NCBI GenBank assembly: GCA_024234955.1
Contig: JACKNK010000005.1
Coordinates: 186,001 to 250,000, forward strand
From: Gammaproteobacteria bacterium
Lineage (GTDB): Bacteria > Pseudomonadota > Gammaproteobacteria > JACKNK01
DNA: 64,000 nucleotides
Direction: 5' to 3'
Part shown: piece by piece, positions 15,445-27,405 of the stretch
Layout: the number at the start of each line of letters is the position of its first letter
Numbering within the stretch: position 1 is the stretch's first letter
Position numbers and translations under genes: made by a program
The notes under the pieces: model-generated
What the model saw: only the letters and a program-made list of their open reading frames with translations
Told to the model about the DNA's origin: nothing
The model's database searches: none

Positions 15445-15594
15445 GGCTCCCTCCTGACAAAATCAAATGTGGCGTGAGGATAAACCATATTTCTGCCCCA
15501 TTTACCGACTGGTTGATCGTGTCTACGCGACCTTCAAGCATCCCTGATTTAACCGCATCCTCCCCACAACGAGCGTCACTCCAATACCGATCCA

Positions 15595-16187
15595 ATGCAC
15601 CGAAATCTGATTCTTGCCCTGATTCCACTACTGGTGGCTTGCGAAGGTGGAACTCCACCTTCTACCGCCCCCGAGTCCCGAACCCATTCACTGAGCACCG
15701 ATGAACTCGTCGCCGAGGGCTATCGGGAAATCGATTGGGACGACCTGATCCCCGAGGATTACCAGCCCGAAAAGCTGTTCGCAAAGTACGACGAACAGAT
15801 CGCCGATCTGCCCGACGACGACCCACGCGCCGACCAGATCATGGCCGAGGTCCAGAAGCTGCTCGACAACGCGCCGGTGCGCGACGACCTGGACGGCGAG
15901 CGGGTCAAACTCCCCGGTTTCGTGGTGCCGCTGGAAGGCGACGCCCAGCGCACCACCGACTTCCTGCTGGTCCCGTATTACGGCGCCTGCGTGCATGTGC
16001 CACCGCCTCCGGCCAACCAGACCGTCTTCGTGGCCGCACCCGGCAACAAGGGCAAGGGGCTGAACATGTTCGATGTCATCTGGGTCAGCGGCACCCTGCG
16101 CGCCGAACGCTTCGATGCGCAGATTGCGCAAACCGGTTATCGCATCGACGCCGACAACATCACGCCCTACACCGAGCCCTTGCCGCA

Positions 16188-16191
<4 letters not shown>
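15595..16191 (+). CDS. DUF3299 lipoprotein
   Basis: Encodes 198 residues. A short signal peptide ends in the lipobox LLVAC, so the mature protein probably starts at Cys16 and is lipid-anchored. The body has the DUF3299 pattern: IDWDDLIPEDYQPEKL, VKLPGFVVPLEGD, TTDFLLVPYYGACVHVPPPP and VWVSGTL-like sequence near the end. Known members are periplasmic proteins of uncertain role, often beside transporters of the MacB/LolCDE type; none is here. Its stop overlaps the dusA start as GTGA. Confidence 0.88.
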
Positions 16192-17168
<977 letters not shown>

Positions 17169-17197
17169 CCGCGCCCGCCCCGGCGTGTGGCTCAGCC

Positions 17198-17216
17198 GAA
17201 CCAACGCAACTGGTTC
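17198..17216. promoter_or_regulatory. Inverted repeat upstream of the yfdX sigma-54 promoter, activator-site candidate
   Basis: GAACCA-N7-TGGTTC lies 73-91 bases upstream of the -24 element, the usual distance for an NtrC-type enhancer site. The match to any known regulator is unknown; the obvious candidate is the regulator encoded at 23834-25216. Confidence 0.4.
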
Positions 17217-17288
17217 AATCCCCCCATCGCCGCTGCCCACGGCGAGCATCAATCCGACAAGTCATTGATTCAGCGTAACTAATCGATC

Positions 17289-17304
17289 TGGCACGAGACC
17301 TGCA
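17289..17304 (+). promoter_or_regulatory. Sigma-54 (-24/-12) promoter of the YfdX gene
   Basis: TGGCACGAGACCTGCA matches the RpoN consensus TGGCACG-N4-TTGCW at all fixed positions but one (C for the first T), with the invariant GG and GC at correct spacing. The start codon is 57 bases downstream. Confidence 0.85.
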
Positions 17305-17360
17305 ATATGCCCGGCGAGGCGCCACCCGCGCCCCGTCCTTCACATCACGGGAGAAATGCC

Positions 17361-18644
17361 ATGAACACCAAAACCACCGTCAAACCCCTGGTCGCCGCCA
17401 TCCTGGTCGCCCTCGCCGTCAGCGGCGTCGCGCGCGCCGAGAGCGTCATCAAGGAAGAGGTCAACGTCACCGCCCCGCAGCGCGTCAGCGCGCAGGACGA
17501 AGCGACCATCTCCGCCTCTGCGGTCAAGGCGCTGCGCCACATCGCCGCCGCGCGCGGCGAGCTGAACGGCGACAACCCCGACGCCGAGAAGGCCAAGGCC
17601 GAACTCGCCCAAGCCGACAAGCTGCTCGACATCATCCGCGCCGCGCTGCCGACCGCGCAGATCAAGGACCGCATCTGGGTCGCCAAGAAGCACCTCGAAT
17701 ACGAGGACACCCAGGCCGTCCTGCCCGACCTGATCCCGATCTACGCCTCGCTCGACGAACTGGTCGACTACGTGCCCACCTCGCAGGCCAAGCAGCATCT
17801 CGACGACGCCAAGCAGGCCATGAAGGACGGCGACAAGGCCCAGGCGCGCGAAAACCTCGACGCCACCGACGACGCCCTCCTCTACGTCGAGGCCGACCTG
17901 CCGCTGCACGCCACCCAGACCCTGGTCGACCAGGCCCGCGCCGACCTGAGCAAGGGCGACACCAAGGCCGCCGACACCGTGCTGACCGCCGCCGAGGACA
18001 ACGTCGTGTTGGTCTCCTTCCGCTTCGATTCGCCGCTGACCCTGGCCAAGGCCGCGCTGTGGCGCGCGAACCAGGAATATCTGGCCGGTGAAAGCGACTA
18101 CGCGAAGGCCGACCTCAACGACGCCGTCAAACAGCTCGAACAGGCCGCCAAGAGTGGCGACGACATCACCCGTAAGGCCGCCACCGACCTGGTCCCCGAG
18201 GTCCGCGAACTGCACGACGCCATTGCCGACACGGGCACCGGCACCGCCGACGAAGGCATCAAGAGCCGGCTCGCCAGCAACTGGCACCGCGTCAAGGCAC
18301 TGTCCGAACGCTCGGTCGAATCCCTCAGCACCGGCTGGCAGCGGCTGCGCGCCGAGGGCGTCGCCAAGAAGGACCTGATCGAAGCCAAGCTGCAACTCGC
18401 CTACGCCCGCATCGACCACTTCTACAGCCAGGACGATGCCGCCGCGAAGGTCGAACTGGCCGAGGCCCGTGGTTATCTGGACGCCGCGCTGAAGAAGGCC
18501 GATGGCGAGGCCCGCAAGGAAGTGGAGAACGCCAGCAAGATGTTCGACCGCATCGACAAGGACCTGAAGGGTGACGCCAAGGTCGTCGCCGCCCGCTTCG
18601 GCGAGGCCGAATCCCAACTCAGCGCGATCATCCACCAGCTCTGA
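17361..18644 (+). CDS. Secreted YfdX-domain protein with long helical C-terminal extension
   Basis: Encodes 427 residues. The Sec signal peptide is MNTKTTVKPLVAAILVALAV followed by SGVARAES, cleaved after ARA. The YfdX domain follows (about 40-230): ASAVKALRHIAAARGELNGD, AQIKDRIWVAKKHLEYED and DALLYVEADLPLHATQTLV. The remaining 190 residues are helical and repetitive, beyond the roughly 210 residues of E. coli YfdX. YfdX belongs to the EvgA acid-stress regulon in E. coli; its role is unclear. GGGAGAA precedes the ATG. The sigma-54 promoter places it under an NtrC-type activator, probably the one at 23834-25216. Confidence 0.85.
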   Translation: MNTKTTVKPLVAAILVALAVSGVARAESVIKEEVNVTAPQRVSAQDEATISASAVKALRHIAAARGELNGDNPDAEKAKAELAQADKLLDIIRAALPTAQIKDRIWVAKKHLEYEDTQAVLPDLIPIYASLDELVDYVPTSQAKQHLDDAKQAMKDGDKAQARENLDATDDALLYVEADLPLHATQTLVDQARADLSKGDTKAADTVLTAAEDNVVLVSFRFDSPLTLAKAALWRANQEYLAGESDYAKADLNDAVKQLEQAAKSGDDITRKAATDLVPEVRELHDAIADTGTGTADEGIKSRLASNWHRVKALSERSVESLSTGWQRLRAEGVAKKDLIEAKLQLAYARIDHFYSQDDAAAKVELAEARGYLDAALKKADGEARKEVENASKMFDRIDKDLKGDAKVVAARFGEAESQLSAIIHQL

Positions 18645-18739
18645 CCGGTCCCGTCGGCGCCCGTGAAACCGAACCGATGAGCACGCCCGCCGCCCTCGAC
18701 TTCAGCCCCTGACATGAACAACCTGGTGGGTTTACACAC

Positions 18740-19057
18740 CTAGACTGCGGTGAACAGCACGTCTACGGCAGCAAGCAGTTCACCCCGATGTGCGGATAAA
18801 TTACCGCGAAGCTCGGAGAGCTCAGTGACCGGGACAGAAGCCATCTCCGAGGTGGACACGAAGTACGGTTGTTCGTCGATCGAAACGACAGGATTGAGTC
18901 CCCGCATCATCGGCTCCCTCGACGGTTTCACCACGACCAACGGGGCCATGATGCGGGTCCGTAGCGAACTCAACATGTCGTGCTGAAGATCAACGATGTA
19001 CGGAGCCCAATCGCGCGAATGGCGGTTGGGGTTGGCGTAGTAATCGAACTGCGGCAT
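18740..19057 (-). CDS. ccdB: CcdB-family toxin
   Basis: Encodes 105 residues from MPQFDYYANPNRHSRDWAPY. Pattern matches CcdB: YIVDLQHDMLSSLRTRIMAP, LNPVVSIDEQPYFVSTSEMA and the C-terminus LLAAVDVLFTAV, close to the family's usual 101 residues. CcdB poisons the gyrase GyrA subunit; the C-terminal three residues needed for toxicity in F-plasmid CcdB (WGI) are here TAV, so activity is uncertain. It follows ccdA by seven bases and interrupts an otherwise chromosomal region. Confidence 0.9.
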   Translation of the reverse strand: MPQFDYYANPNRHSRDWAPYIVDLQHDMLSSLRTRIMAPLVVVKPSREPMMRGLNPVVSIDEQPYFVSTSEMASVPVTELSELRGNLSAHRGELLAAVDVLFTAV

Positions 19058-19064
19058 CGAGGCG

Positions 19065-19307
19065 TCAGAAGCTACGGTAAGCGGCCAATGCCGGACCGCG
19101 TTCATCGATGCGCCGGTTGTAAGCCTCGATGGCTTGGCAATTGGTCTCGACCCACTCACGTTGTTCGACGCGGCGGATCTCATCTTCGAGGGACCTTTCC
19201 AGGGTCTGGGACAAGTTCACCCCAAGACTCTTGGCCTTGTTTTTCAGCGAGGTACGAATCCGGAGATTCACGGGCGACTTTTCCTCGCCGGCAGCTTCAA
19301 TACGCAT
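19065..19307 (-). CDS. ccdA: CcdA-family antitoxin
   Basis: Encodes 80 residues: NLRIRTSLKNKAKSLGVNLS (ribbon-helix-helix DNA-binding part), then TLERSLEDEIRRVEQREWVE and AIEAYNRRIDERGPALAAYR, the CcdA C-terminal toxin-wrapping segment. First gene of the ccdAB pair. By family knowledge it neutralises CcdB and represses the pair. Confidence 0.9.
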   Translation of the reverse strand: MRIEAAGEEKSPVNLRIRTSLKNKAKSLGVNLSQTLERSLEDEIRRVEQREWVETNCQAIEAYNRRIDERGPALAAYRSF

Positions 19308-19480
19308 GTTTTGGCTCCAGCAATGCTTGTGCGCTCACTTTATGCGCACATATCTGCCAGATGCAAGGACGTGAAGAGCCTGCACAACGGGGTTACTCAC
19401 CCGAATGCAACGATGCGAGACCTCGTATCTTGAATTCGTCGCCGGATGACGGAGATATTTCGGCGGCGCGGGCCGGGTGA

Positions 19481-19512
19481 CAATGCCCCAATGCCCCAAT
19501 GCCCCAATGCCT
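19481..19512. repeat. Four tandem 8-bp repeats upstream of ccdA
   Basis: CAATGCCC is repeated three times with a fourth copy CAATGCCT, and a looser copy follows at about 19530. It lies in the 405-base gap 19308-19712, in which I see no convincing gene. Tandem octamers can change copy number by slippage, but this one is not inside a coding region. Confidence 0.7.
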
Positions 19513-19712
19513 TATGCCGTTACGACCCCAATGCCGTTATACGTTGCTTCGATGGCGGTCAGGCGGATTGGTCGCGGTTTATTGATGGTGATTCGCGCTC
19601 ATTTGCGGACGGCTCTGGCTTTTGGTGTTCCCGCCAATCTGCGAAGAATCCAAAGAACGCCCTGGACGTCGGGTTCGTCCGGGGCGTATTCGTTGGTGGC
19701 AGGCAGGGGCTA

Positions 19713-20950
19713 CTAGAATCCGAAACCCGTCGTACCGCCCTGAGCGGAAGGATTGGCCGTGACTCCGTTTCCGGTGCCGAATAGTCCCGATTTCCCGGAT
19801 GCGGATGCCGGTGCGGTCCAGGTGGGGGCGAATTCGTTGGCCGGGGGAACGGTGTAGGAAACCACCCGATTGCCACGCTTGAGCTTGGCCTTCCGGAAGC
19901 TCTGATCGAGCTTGGCGATGGAGTACTTCTCCTTGACGGAGGTGACGGTGACGTCAGCGATGTGTCTTTCTTCCCCGCCGAGCGAAAGACCGGTTTCAGG
20001 GTCGATGATCTGCTCTCCCGGATCGCTGACCTTCAGGCGCTCGCCCTCGCTGACTGATCCGGTGCCGAGGTTCAGGTACACCGAATCGGCGCCATCCGCC
20101 TTGACCACGGTACCCTGGGCCGGGCTTGTCCCCATTTCCTTGATCACTTCGTAAACGCCTTTGTTCACGGCAGCGATCACGGCCTGTCCGATCGGCGTCT
20201 TCGAATAGTCGGAGAGGAATCCGCCCAGACCGCCGGACCCGCCAAGCCCGATGCCGCCAAAGCCCATGCTGGACTCCTCCATCGCGACTTCGACCTGATG
20301 CGTGAATAGAATTTCGCTGGTCTCCGGGTTGATGACGCGAAAGTTCATGCCCACCACGCCCTTGCTCTTTTTGGAGCTGAGCCCGCCGAGCAGGGCTGCG
20401 CCAGGAATCGGGATGAACCCGGCGATTGCGCCGATGTTCTGGCTCTCGATGCCACTCTCGTAATTGGTCACGACCGCTTGGATCAGGAATTCGGCGCCCA
20501 ATACCTTGCCGGTACGCGCGGAGGACTCCTTGGTGATGCGCCCTTCAGCGGCCAGATCCTGTTCGCGTAGCGCTTGGTCGATCACGCTGCGTTCGAGTAG
20601 CCGGAAGCGACCGGTCTTGTCCATGACCGTGGTGATGATTGCCTCGATACCCTGAACCGGAACGCCGACGCCTCCCGTGGTTGGCATCGTGTAACTGACG
20701 CCGTTGTAAGACATCTGCATCGCGGCGGCGGCGGAATTGTTCTGCACCGGCAGCACACCCACGCGGATCGGGCGCGCTGCGGAGGCGCCCCACTCCACAT
20801 TGATGAGGTAGGGAGCCTCGACGGGGTCGAGGGATTCTGGCAGGGGTGATTTTTGACCGTCCAGTACCGAGTAAGCGAGGTAGTCGGCATGAAGGGGGGG
20901 GAGGCGGATAGTGCCCCGAGCAGGGCGAGACTGGCGAAACGCAGATTCAT
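19713..20950 (-). CDS. CsgG/curli-secretion-like lipoprotein-family protein, apparently frameshifted at a poly-C tract
   Basis: The main frame (to 20798) is CsgG-like: IRVGVLPVQNN, VMDKTGRFRLLERSVIDQAL, GKVLGAEFLIQAVVTNYES and FRVINPETSEILFTHQVEV. It has no start of its own. The natural start is at 20950, with AAGGAG upstream and signal peptide MNLRFASLALLGALSASPP, but that frame is left at a run of eight C (G 20894-20901 on the plus strand). One extra C would join the parts as SASPPLHADYLAYSVLDG. Either the gene is broken or phase-variable, or the assembly has a one-base error. CsgG-family proteins form or assist outer-membrane secretion pores; this one lacks a lipobox, closer to HfaB-like relatives. 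Confidence 0.8.
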
Positions 20951-21316
20951 CGATGATCTCCTTTTCTGTCCATGAGAATCCGGATGTTCCAATTGGTGGG
21001 CTAATCCTGCGGCACCGTCATCGGTGCGGGTCTGACGGATCATGTCCCATGATCTTCCAACCTCGCAAGCGGCGGAGATCAGACGCCGCACCGGTTTGCG
21101 CGGCATTGGCGTCATATACCGTCTTGGCCGTCAAGCAAAATCGCATTTAAGGGGTCGGCACCCTTAAACCCGCGCGTGGGGAACCCTTCCGGCTTCGGCG
21201 TGGTCTGGTTGATATGAGCCATGCTGGGGCAAATCCACCACTTCGGAGCAACTTCCGGAACCTATGCGGACGGGGGAATGCGCGCCGTGGCTTGCTTTCC
21301 GGGCGCCCGGCAGGTG

Positions 21317-21332
21317 GGGCACGCGGCTTGCA
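21317..21332 (+). promoter_or_regulatory. Sigma-54 (-24/-12) promoter of the kinase-regulator operon
   Basis: GGGCACGCGGCTTGCA matches TGGCACG-N4-TTGCW except the first base, with perfect GGCACG and TTGCA and correct spacing. The start codon of the first gene is 37 bases downstream. The rest of the gap 20951-21369 holds no gene I can support. Confidence 0.85.
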
Positions 21333-21369
21333 ACGGGAGACCAACACACCTCCACGCAAGCCTTCCACC

Positions 21370-22323
21370 ATGCCCCGACTCATCGCATCCCATCGTTCAC
21401 CCGCCACGCCACTCAGCGGATTTCTGTTGATTCTCGGCATCGCGTTGTCCGGCAACGCACTGGCAACCCCCACTCCAAATCCGGCGACGGACATCGTCTC
21501 GGTCTCGGCGGAAAGTCCGCTGACCGACACCGACAGCCTCCCCGGCCTCGACGCCGGCAGGATGATCCTGCCGCGCATCGAGGAGGCCCGGTCCTGGATA
21601 CGCTCCGGCGTTCCGCAGGCCGCCCGCGAACCGCTGCAGGATGCCCGTGACCGCCTCGCCGATCTGAATCGGGACGCGATCAACCTGCTGCCCGCCGACT
21701 ACCACCACGACGGTGACTGGTGGCTGCCGGTGCGGGCGGAACAGCTGACGGTCGCGCTCGATGCCCCGGACATGCGTGCCCGCGCACCGCGCAATAACTC
21801 CGCGCCGGACACCCTGACCGCGACCGCGATCCGGACCGACTGGCTTCCGCTCGCCCGCACGGAACAGCGCGTGGCGACCGCGCTGGAACGCATCGCCGGT
21901 GGCGAGGTCGGTCGTCGTCGCGCCCTCGACCAGCTCGACCGCGCCACCAGCGAGATGCGCCACACCGTGACCTTCGACGAACCCACGCTGCTGAACGCGT
22001 ACTACGTGGTCGAGTCGCTGCTGGCGAACTCACCGAATTGGCCGCCGAGCAGCCACGACGACCTGCGGCACGCGGCGGATGCCCTCGCCGCCACCGGCTC
22101 CGCCCACACCGAACTGGCCGACGCATTGCGTGAGCTGTCCCGACGCCCGCAGCTCGACTGGCGCGGGCTGGATGGCATCGCCGTGCAACTCCGTCGCGCG
22201 CTGTCCGGGCCGACCACCGGCGACGACACGGTGAGCAATGCGGCCACCGGCGCGAACACCGTACCGGCTGACGTTCCCGAGAACGTTCCGGCCGCCGCGC
22301 CCAGCGTGGCCACCCAACCATGA
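21370..22323 (+). CDS. Secreted helical protein of the sigma-54/YfdX module
   Basis: Encodes 317 residues. The N-terminal signal peptide has hydrophobic core LSGFLLILGIALSGNALA, so the protein is periplasmic. The mature part resembles YfdX proteins in pattern: AGRMILPRIEEARSWIRSG, NLLPADYHHDGDWWLPVRAE and TEQRVATALERIAGGEVGRR, but I could not confirm homology by eye. The C-terminus is Pro/Thr/Ala-rich and low complexity. It has no clear Shine-Dalgarno site. It heads the operon with the kinase and regulator, so it may be the periplasmic sensor partner (inference). Confidence 0.75.
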   Translation: MPRLIASHRSPATPLSGFLLILGIALSGNALATPTPNPATDIVSVSAESPLTDTDSLPGLDAGRMILPRIEEARSWIRSGVPQAAREPLQDARDRLADLNRDAINLLPADYHHDGDWWLPVRAEQLTVALDAPDMRARAPRNNSAPDTLTATAIRTDWLPLARTEQRVATALERIAGGEVGRRRALDQLDRATSEMRHTVTFDEPTLLNAYYVVESLLANSPNWPPSSHDDLRHAADALAATGSAHTELADALRELSRRPQLDWRGLDGIAVQLRRALSGPTTGDDTVSNAATGANTVPADVPENVPAAAPSVATQP

Positions 22324-22347
22324 GCCCAATGCCATGAGCCCGGTGCC

Positions 22348-23833
22348 ATGAGCCCGTCCGGCGACCGCCCCTTCCAGCTTCCGGTCCGGCGTCTGGTCTG
22401 GCTGCCGCTCGGCATCGCGGCGGTGCTGGTCGCGCTGTCGCTGGCCGGCCTGATCGCGGTGTCCTGGCGCGGTCTCGACCGCATCCAGCCGGTGCAGGCG
22501 CATCTCCAGCACATCGGGCGTCTGCAGGACGTCGGCCTGAACATGGAGCAGGCCCTGCTGCGCGGACTGCGCGGCGCCGCGATCTCGCCCGACGACCTGG
22601 CGGACCTACGCGCCCAGGTCGCCGGTATCGTCGCCAGCGAGAGCGACCTGCATCCGAGCACACCGGAACGCCTGGCGCGCATCGTCGCCTCCCTGGACCA
22701 GGCCGGTGCCGACCCGGTGCAGGTGCTCGCCGAAACGCTGTCCAGACTGCGCGAGGTGCTCGACGCGGAACGCACGCAGCATGACCAACTGCTCTCCGCC
22801 GTCGCCCGTGACAACGAGACCGAGCTGCGCCTCGCGGTTGCCCTGCTGATCGTGCTGCCGCTGACGGCGGTCGCGCTGCTGCTGTTCACGCAGGCCCGCC
22901 TGCGCGGTCCGTTGAACGATCTCGGCGGCCTGCTGGTGCGTCTCGCCGGACGGGATTACCGCCCGGTCGCCGCCGACCAGCTCAGCGACAGCGCCAGCCT
23001 CGTGCAGCCGGTGCTGCACAGCTACAACGCGCTGGTCTCGCGCCTGCAGGCGCTGGAGGACGAACACCGCGCCCGCGAACACACGCTGGAGAGCGAGGTC
23101 CGCCAGGCCACCGAGGCGCTGCTCGAACAGACCCGCGAACTCGGTCGCGCGGAGCGGCTGGCGGCGGTCGGCGCGGTCTCCGCCGGGCTGGCCCACGAGT
23201 TGCGCAATCCGCTGGCCGGCATCCAGATGGCCTGCGGCAAGTTGCGCCGCAAGATCGCCGAACAAGACAGTGGTCCGGAACAGGCCAAGCGCATCGACGC
23301 GGTGATCGCCGAGCTCAAACGCATCAACGGCCTGCTGACCGAGCGCGTCGACGCCGCCCGCCATGCCCCCGAACCCGCCGTCACCGTGCCGCTGGCCGGC
23401 CTGATCGACGACTTCCTCGCCCTCGCCCGCTATCAGGTGCCGGAGGGCATCACCCTGAGCACCGAGATCGCCGCCGGACTGAGCTGCCTGCTGCCGGTCG
23501 GCGGCATGCGTCAGGCGCTGTTGAATCTGGTCCTCAACGCCGTCCACGCGGTCGGCGATGCCGGCACGATCACCCTTCGCGCCACCCATGAGGACGGCCA
23601 GCTGCGCGTGGACGTGGACGACGACGGCCCCGGTTTCCCGATCGACATGCTGCGCGTCGGCGTGCGCCCGTTCGCGACCGATCGAGTCGGCGGCACCGGC
23701 CTCGGCCTCGCCATGGTGCGCCGCTTCGTGCACGACCACGGCGGAGAGATACACCTCGCCAACATTGATTCGCAGGGCGATCGGCCTGGCGCCCGCGTGA
23801 CCCTGACCCTGCCCTGCGCCCCCGGAGACGACG

Positions 23834-23841
<8 letters not shown>
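22348..23841 (+). CDS. Sensor histidine kinase (NtrB/PilS type)
   Basis: Encodes 497 residues. Two membrane segments (VWLPLGIAAVLVALSLAGLI near 25 and LAVALLIVLPLTAVALLLF near 165) enclose a periplasmic helical sensor of about 110 residues. A HAMP-like linker, the HisKA box GLAHELRNPLAGIQMA (phospho-His), and the ATPase motifs NLVLNAVHAVGD, VDDDGPGFP and GTGLGLAMVRRFVHDHGGE follow. The start is fixed by two upstream ATGAGCCC copies that stop at once: three 14-base tandem copies lie at 22318-22359. It overlaps the regulator gene by eight bases. Confidence 0.93.
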
Positions 23842-25208
<1,367 letters not shown>

Positions 25209-25216
<8 letters not shown>

Positions 25217-25499
25217 TTTATCCGACCCGTACCGCAAACATGCCGATCAGGTCATCCTGCGCGACGTCCTCGCCATCGACCGCACCCGCCTCGCCAACGA
25301 ACGCACCCTGCTCGCCTGGCTGCGCACCGCGCTGATGTTCCTGGTCTCCGGCGTCACCCTGATCAAGCTGTTCCAAGACGTGCTGCTGATGGAACTGACC
25401 GGCTATGCGCTGGTCCCCTGCGCCTTTGTCATCGGCGGCCTTGGCCTGCAACGCTATCTGCGCATCCGCAAGCAGATCCGCATCTCCGACAAGCCCTGA
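25209..25499 (+). CDS. DUF202 small membrane protein
   Basis: Encodes 96 residues. RTRLANERTLLAWLRTALMF is the DUF202 signature; two membrane segments follow (FLVSGVTLIKLF and ALVPCAFVIGGLGL). Family function is poorly known. It overlaps the regulator gene and closes the operon, so it probably belongs to the same envelope-stress response. Confidence 0.9.
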
Positions 25500-25515
25500 T
25501 CACTGCGATCTCTCT

Positions 25516-25590
25516 TGTAGGAGCGGCTTCAGCCGCGATCGGCCTTCGGGGTTTCGCGGAACGCCGATCGCGGCTGAAGCCGCTCCTACA
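25516..25590. repeat. REP-like palindromic element, family A
   Basis: A 28-bp perfect inverted repeat beginning TGTAGGAGCGGCTTCAGCCG, with arms at 25516-25543 and 25563-25590. It lies 16 bases past the DUF202 stop and could act as a transcript end or mRNA stabiliser. Confidence 0.88.
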
Positions 25591-25602
25591 CACTCCCAAG
25601 CA

Positions 25603-25684
25603 TGTAGGCCGGCATAACCGGCTTGGTGCCCGCAATCGAAGCCTCAAGCCGGCTACGTCGCTGCGCTCCTTAAACCGGCCTACA
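25603..25684. repeat. Palindromic repeat, family B (copy 1)
   Basis: Begins TGTAGGCCGGCATAA and ends TTAAACCGGCCTACA. Other copies are in the 27406-27798 array and at 30453-30600. The stop codon and last residues of the TPR gene on the minus strand lie inside this copy. Confidence 0.88.
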
Positions 25685-27388
25685 TTTGCGCCTTCGCCAT
25701 CCCGACCCACCCCGCAGTTCGTTCCGGACTCGCTCGATCACGGCCCCCCAGTCACCGACCGCCGGCTGCCGAAACAAGCGCATGCTCGGATACCAGGGCG
25801 TGGAAGCCCCTTCCAGCATCCAACGCGAATCGGGAATACGCGCCAACAACAGCCAGGTCCTTACGCCAAGCGCGCCGGCCAGATGCGCGACCCCGGTATC
25901 CACCGTTATCAGGAGGTCGAGATTGCGCAGCACGGCGGCAGTCTCCGCCCAATCCACGAGCCCAGGCGCCGCATCCAGCGCCGTGAAAGGCAATTTCGCC
26001 TCGGTCCGTGGTCTGCGTGCATCCGCCTTCTGCAAACTGACCCACGTAACCCCTTTCACATCGGCCAGCGGCGCCAATTGGGCCACGGGTATCGAGCGGA
26101 ATACGTCGCCGCCGTGCCGGATGTTGCCGTGCCAGACAAACCCTACGGCAAACGCCGAGTCGCGCTTCGTGTCAATCCAGGCATTCCAGTCCGCGTACCG
26201 GGTCGCGGGCACAACGAGTTCGGGATACATTGCCGTCGAATCGGCAGATGTAAGCCCCAGACGTGCCGGAAGTCCTCCCAAAGGCGTGATTGCCCAACAA
26301 CCCGTCGACGCCTCGCGAAATGCCCCGGACGATCGCCACTCGGCAACCCCCGGCAGGGTCTCGAACAAGTTGCGAAACGCGGCAGGCAGCCAGACGACAA
26401 TACGCGCGTGCACGCGCTGGGCGAGCAACGGTACGAAGCGGAGAAACTGAATTGCGTCCCCCGCGCCCTGGTCCGCGTAGACCAGCAGCGTGCGGCCCTG
26501 CGGGTCGGTACCGTCCCATTGTGGAAGCACCTCGCCAAACGCCGTGACCGGCGGTGCGTCGGCGTCCGGGTGATATACCCACTGATGCTCCTGCCAACCT
26601 CGCTCGGTTTGGCCACTGGCAATCAATATATCCCCCAAGCCCAGATGCAGCATGGGCGCGCGCGGGTGATCGCGCAGCCCGAGCTGATACAGCGCCAGAG
26701 CCTCGGCCTTATGGTCCAAGCGCCACAACAGACCCACGAGGTAGGCAAGCGCACGGGTGTTGTTCGGATTCAGATGCATGGCCTCGCGATACGCGGTGAT
26801 GGCGCCGTCGAAATCACCGGAACGCGCATGCGCCACCCCAAGCAAGGCCCGGGCGTCGGAGTCACCGTCGCCCAGGGCGACCGCTCGCGACAACTCCGTG
26901 CGCGCCTCGCCGTATCGACCCAGCTCGGTCAGCAGGCGCCCGTAATGACGTCGGGCATCGGCCCATTCCGGTCGCAACGAAATCGCGCTGCGAAACGATC
27001 TACCTGCTTCGTCGTATCGCCCCAACTGCATCGCCGCACGACCGTTGTTTACATGTATATCGGCGAGCTCGGGGGAAGTCGATTTAAGCGCCAGCGCTTG
27101 CCGAAACAGCATTGACGCCCGGGCGAAATCCCGCCGTTTCACACAAACGATACCCAGCGCATTGAGCGCACGGATATCGTCTGGCCGGAGCTCGAGCATA
27201 CGGGTGAAGCAATGATGCGCCCTGCCGAGGTCGCTCCGGCCAATTGCTTCGGTACCCTCCCGGTACAAAACGTCCAGATCATTCAAGTTTTGATCGTCGT
27301 ATTGCGAAAATAAACAGTGCCATGCAGTAAAGAAATATTGGCGCAGGGATCGCAACCGATGATGTGTAACCACCCCCGCTGGAAACAT
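25670..27388 (-). CDS. TPR-repeat protein with glycosyltransferase-like C-terminal domain
   Basis: About 570 residues. Roughly residues 25-270 are tetratricopeptide repeats (HHCFTRMLELRPDDIRALNA, EAGRSFRSAISLRPEWADAR, AITAYREAMHLNPNNTRALA). The C-terminal half resembles the GT9/OGT-like domain fused to TPRs in many bacteria: LLVYADQGAGDAIQFLRFVP, VGFVWHGNIRHGGDVFRSIP and LLITVDTGVAHLAGALGVRT. Possible role is sugar transfer to protein or glycan; not proven. Start is uncertain: the frame is open further up into a palindromic repeat (27418 or 27454), and no ribosome site is clear. The C-terminal GWRRRKCRPV is encoded by the repeat at 25603-25684. Confidence 0.82.
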   Translation of the reverse strand: MFPAGVVTHHRLRSLRQYFFTAWHCLFSQYDDQNLNDLDVLYREGTEAIGRSDLGRAHHCFTRMLELRPDDIRALNALGIVCVKRRDFARASMLFRQALALKSTSPELADIHVNNGRAAMQLGRYDEAGRSFRSAISLRPEWADARRHYGRLLTELGRYGEARTELSRAVALGDGDSDARALLGVAHARSGDFDGAITAYREAMHLNPNNTRALAYLVGLLWRLDHKAEALALYQLGLRDHPRAPMLHLGLGDILIASGQTERGWQEHQWVYHPDADAPPVTAFGEVLPQWDGTDPQGRTLLVYADQGAGDAIQFLRFVPLLAQRVHARIVVWLPAAFRNLFETLPGVAEWRSSGAFREASTGCWAITPLGGLPARLGLTSADSTAMYPELVVPATRYADWNAWIDTKRDSAFAVGFVWHGNIRHGGDVFRSIPVAQLAPLADVKGVTWVSLQKADARRPRTEAKLPFTALDAAPGLVDWAETAAVLRNLDLLITVDTGVAHLAGALGVRTWLLLARIPDSRWMLEGASTPWYPSMRLFRQPAVGDWGAVIERVRNELRGGSGWRRRKCRPV

Positions 27389-27405
27389 GATAATTGGCCG
27401 AAGTA

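Noticed and set aside
17340..18635. Long minus-strand frame opposite the YfdX gene
   Set aside because: Glycine/valine-rich low-complexity translation, antisense to a gene with promoter, ribosome site and signal peptide.
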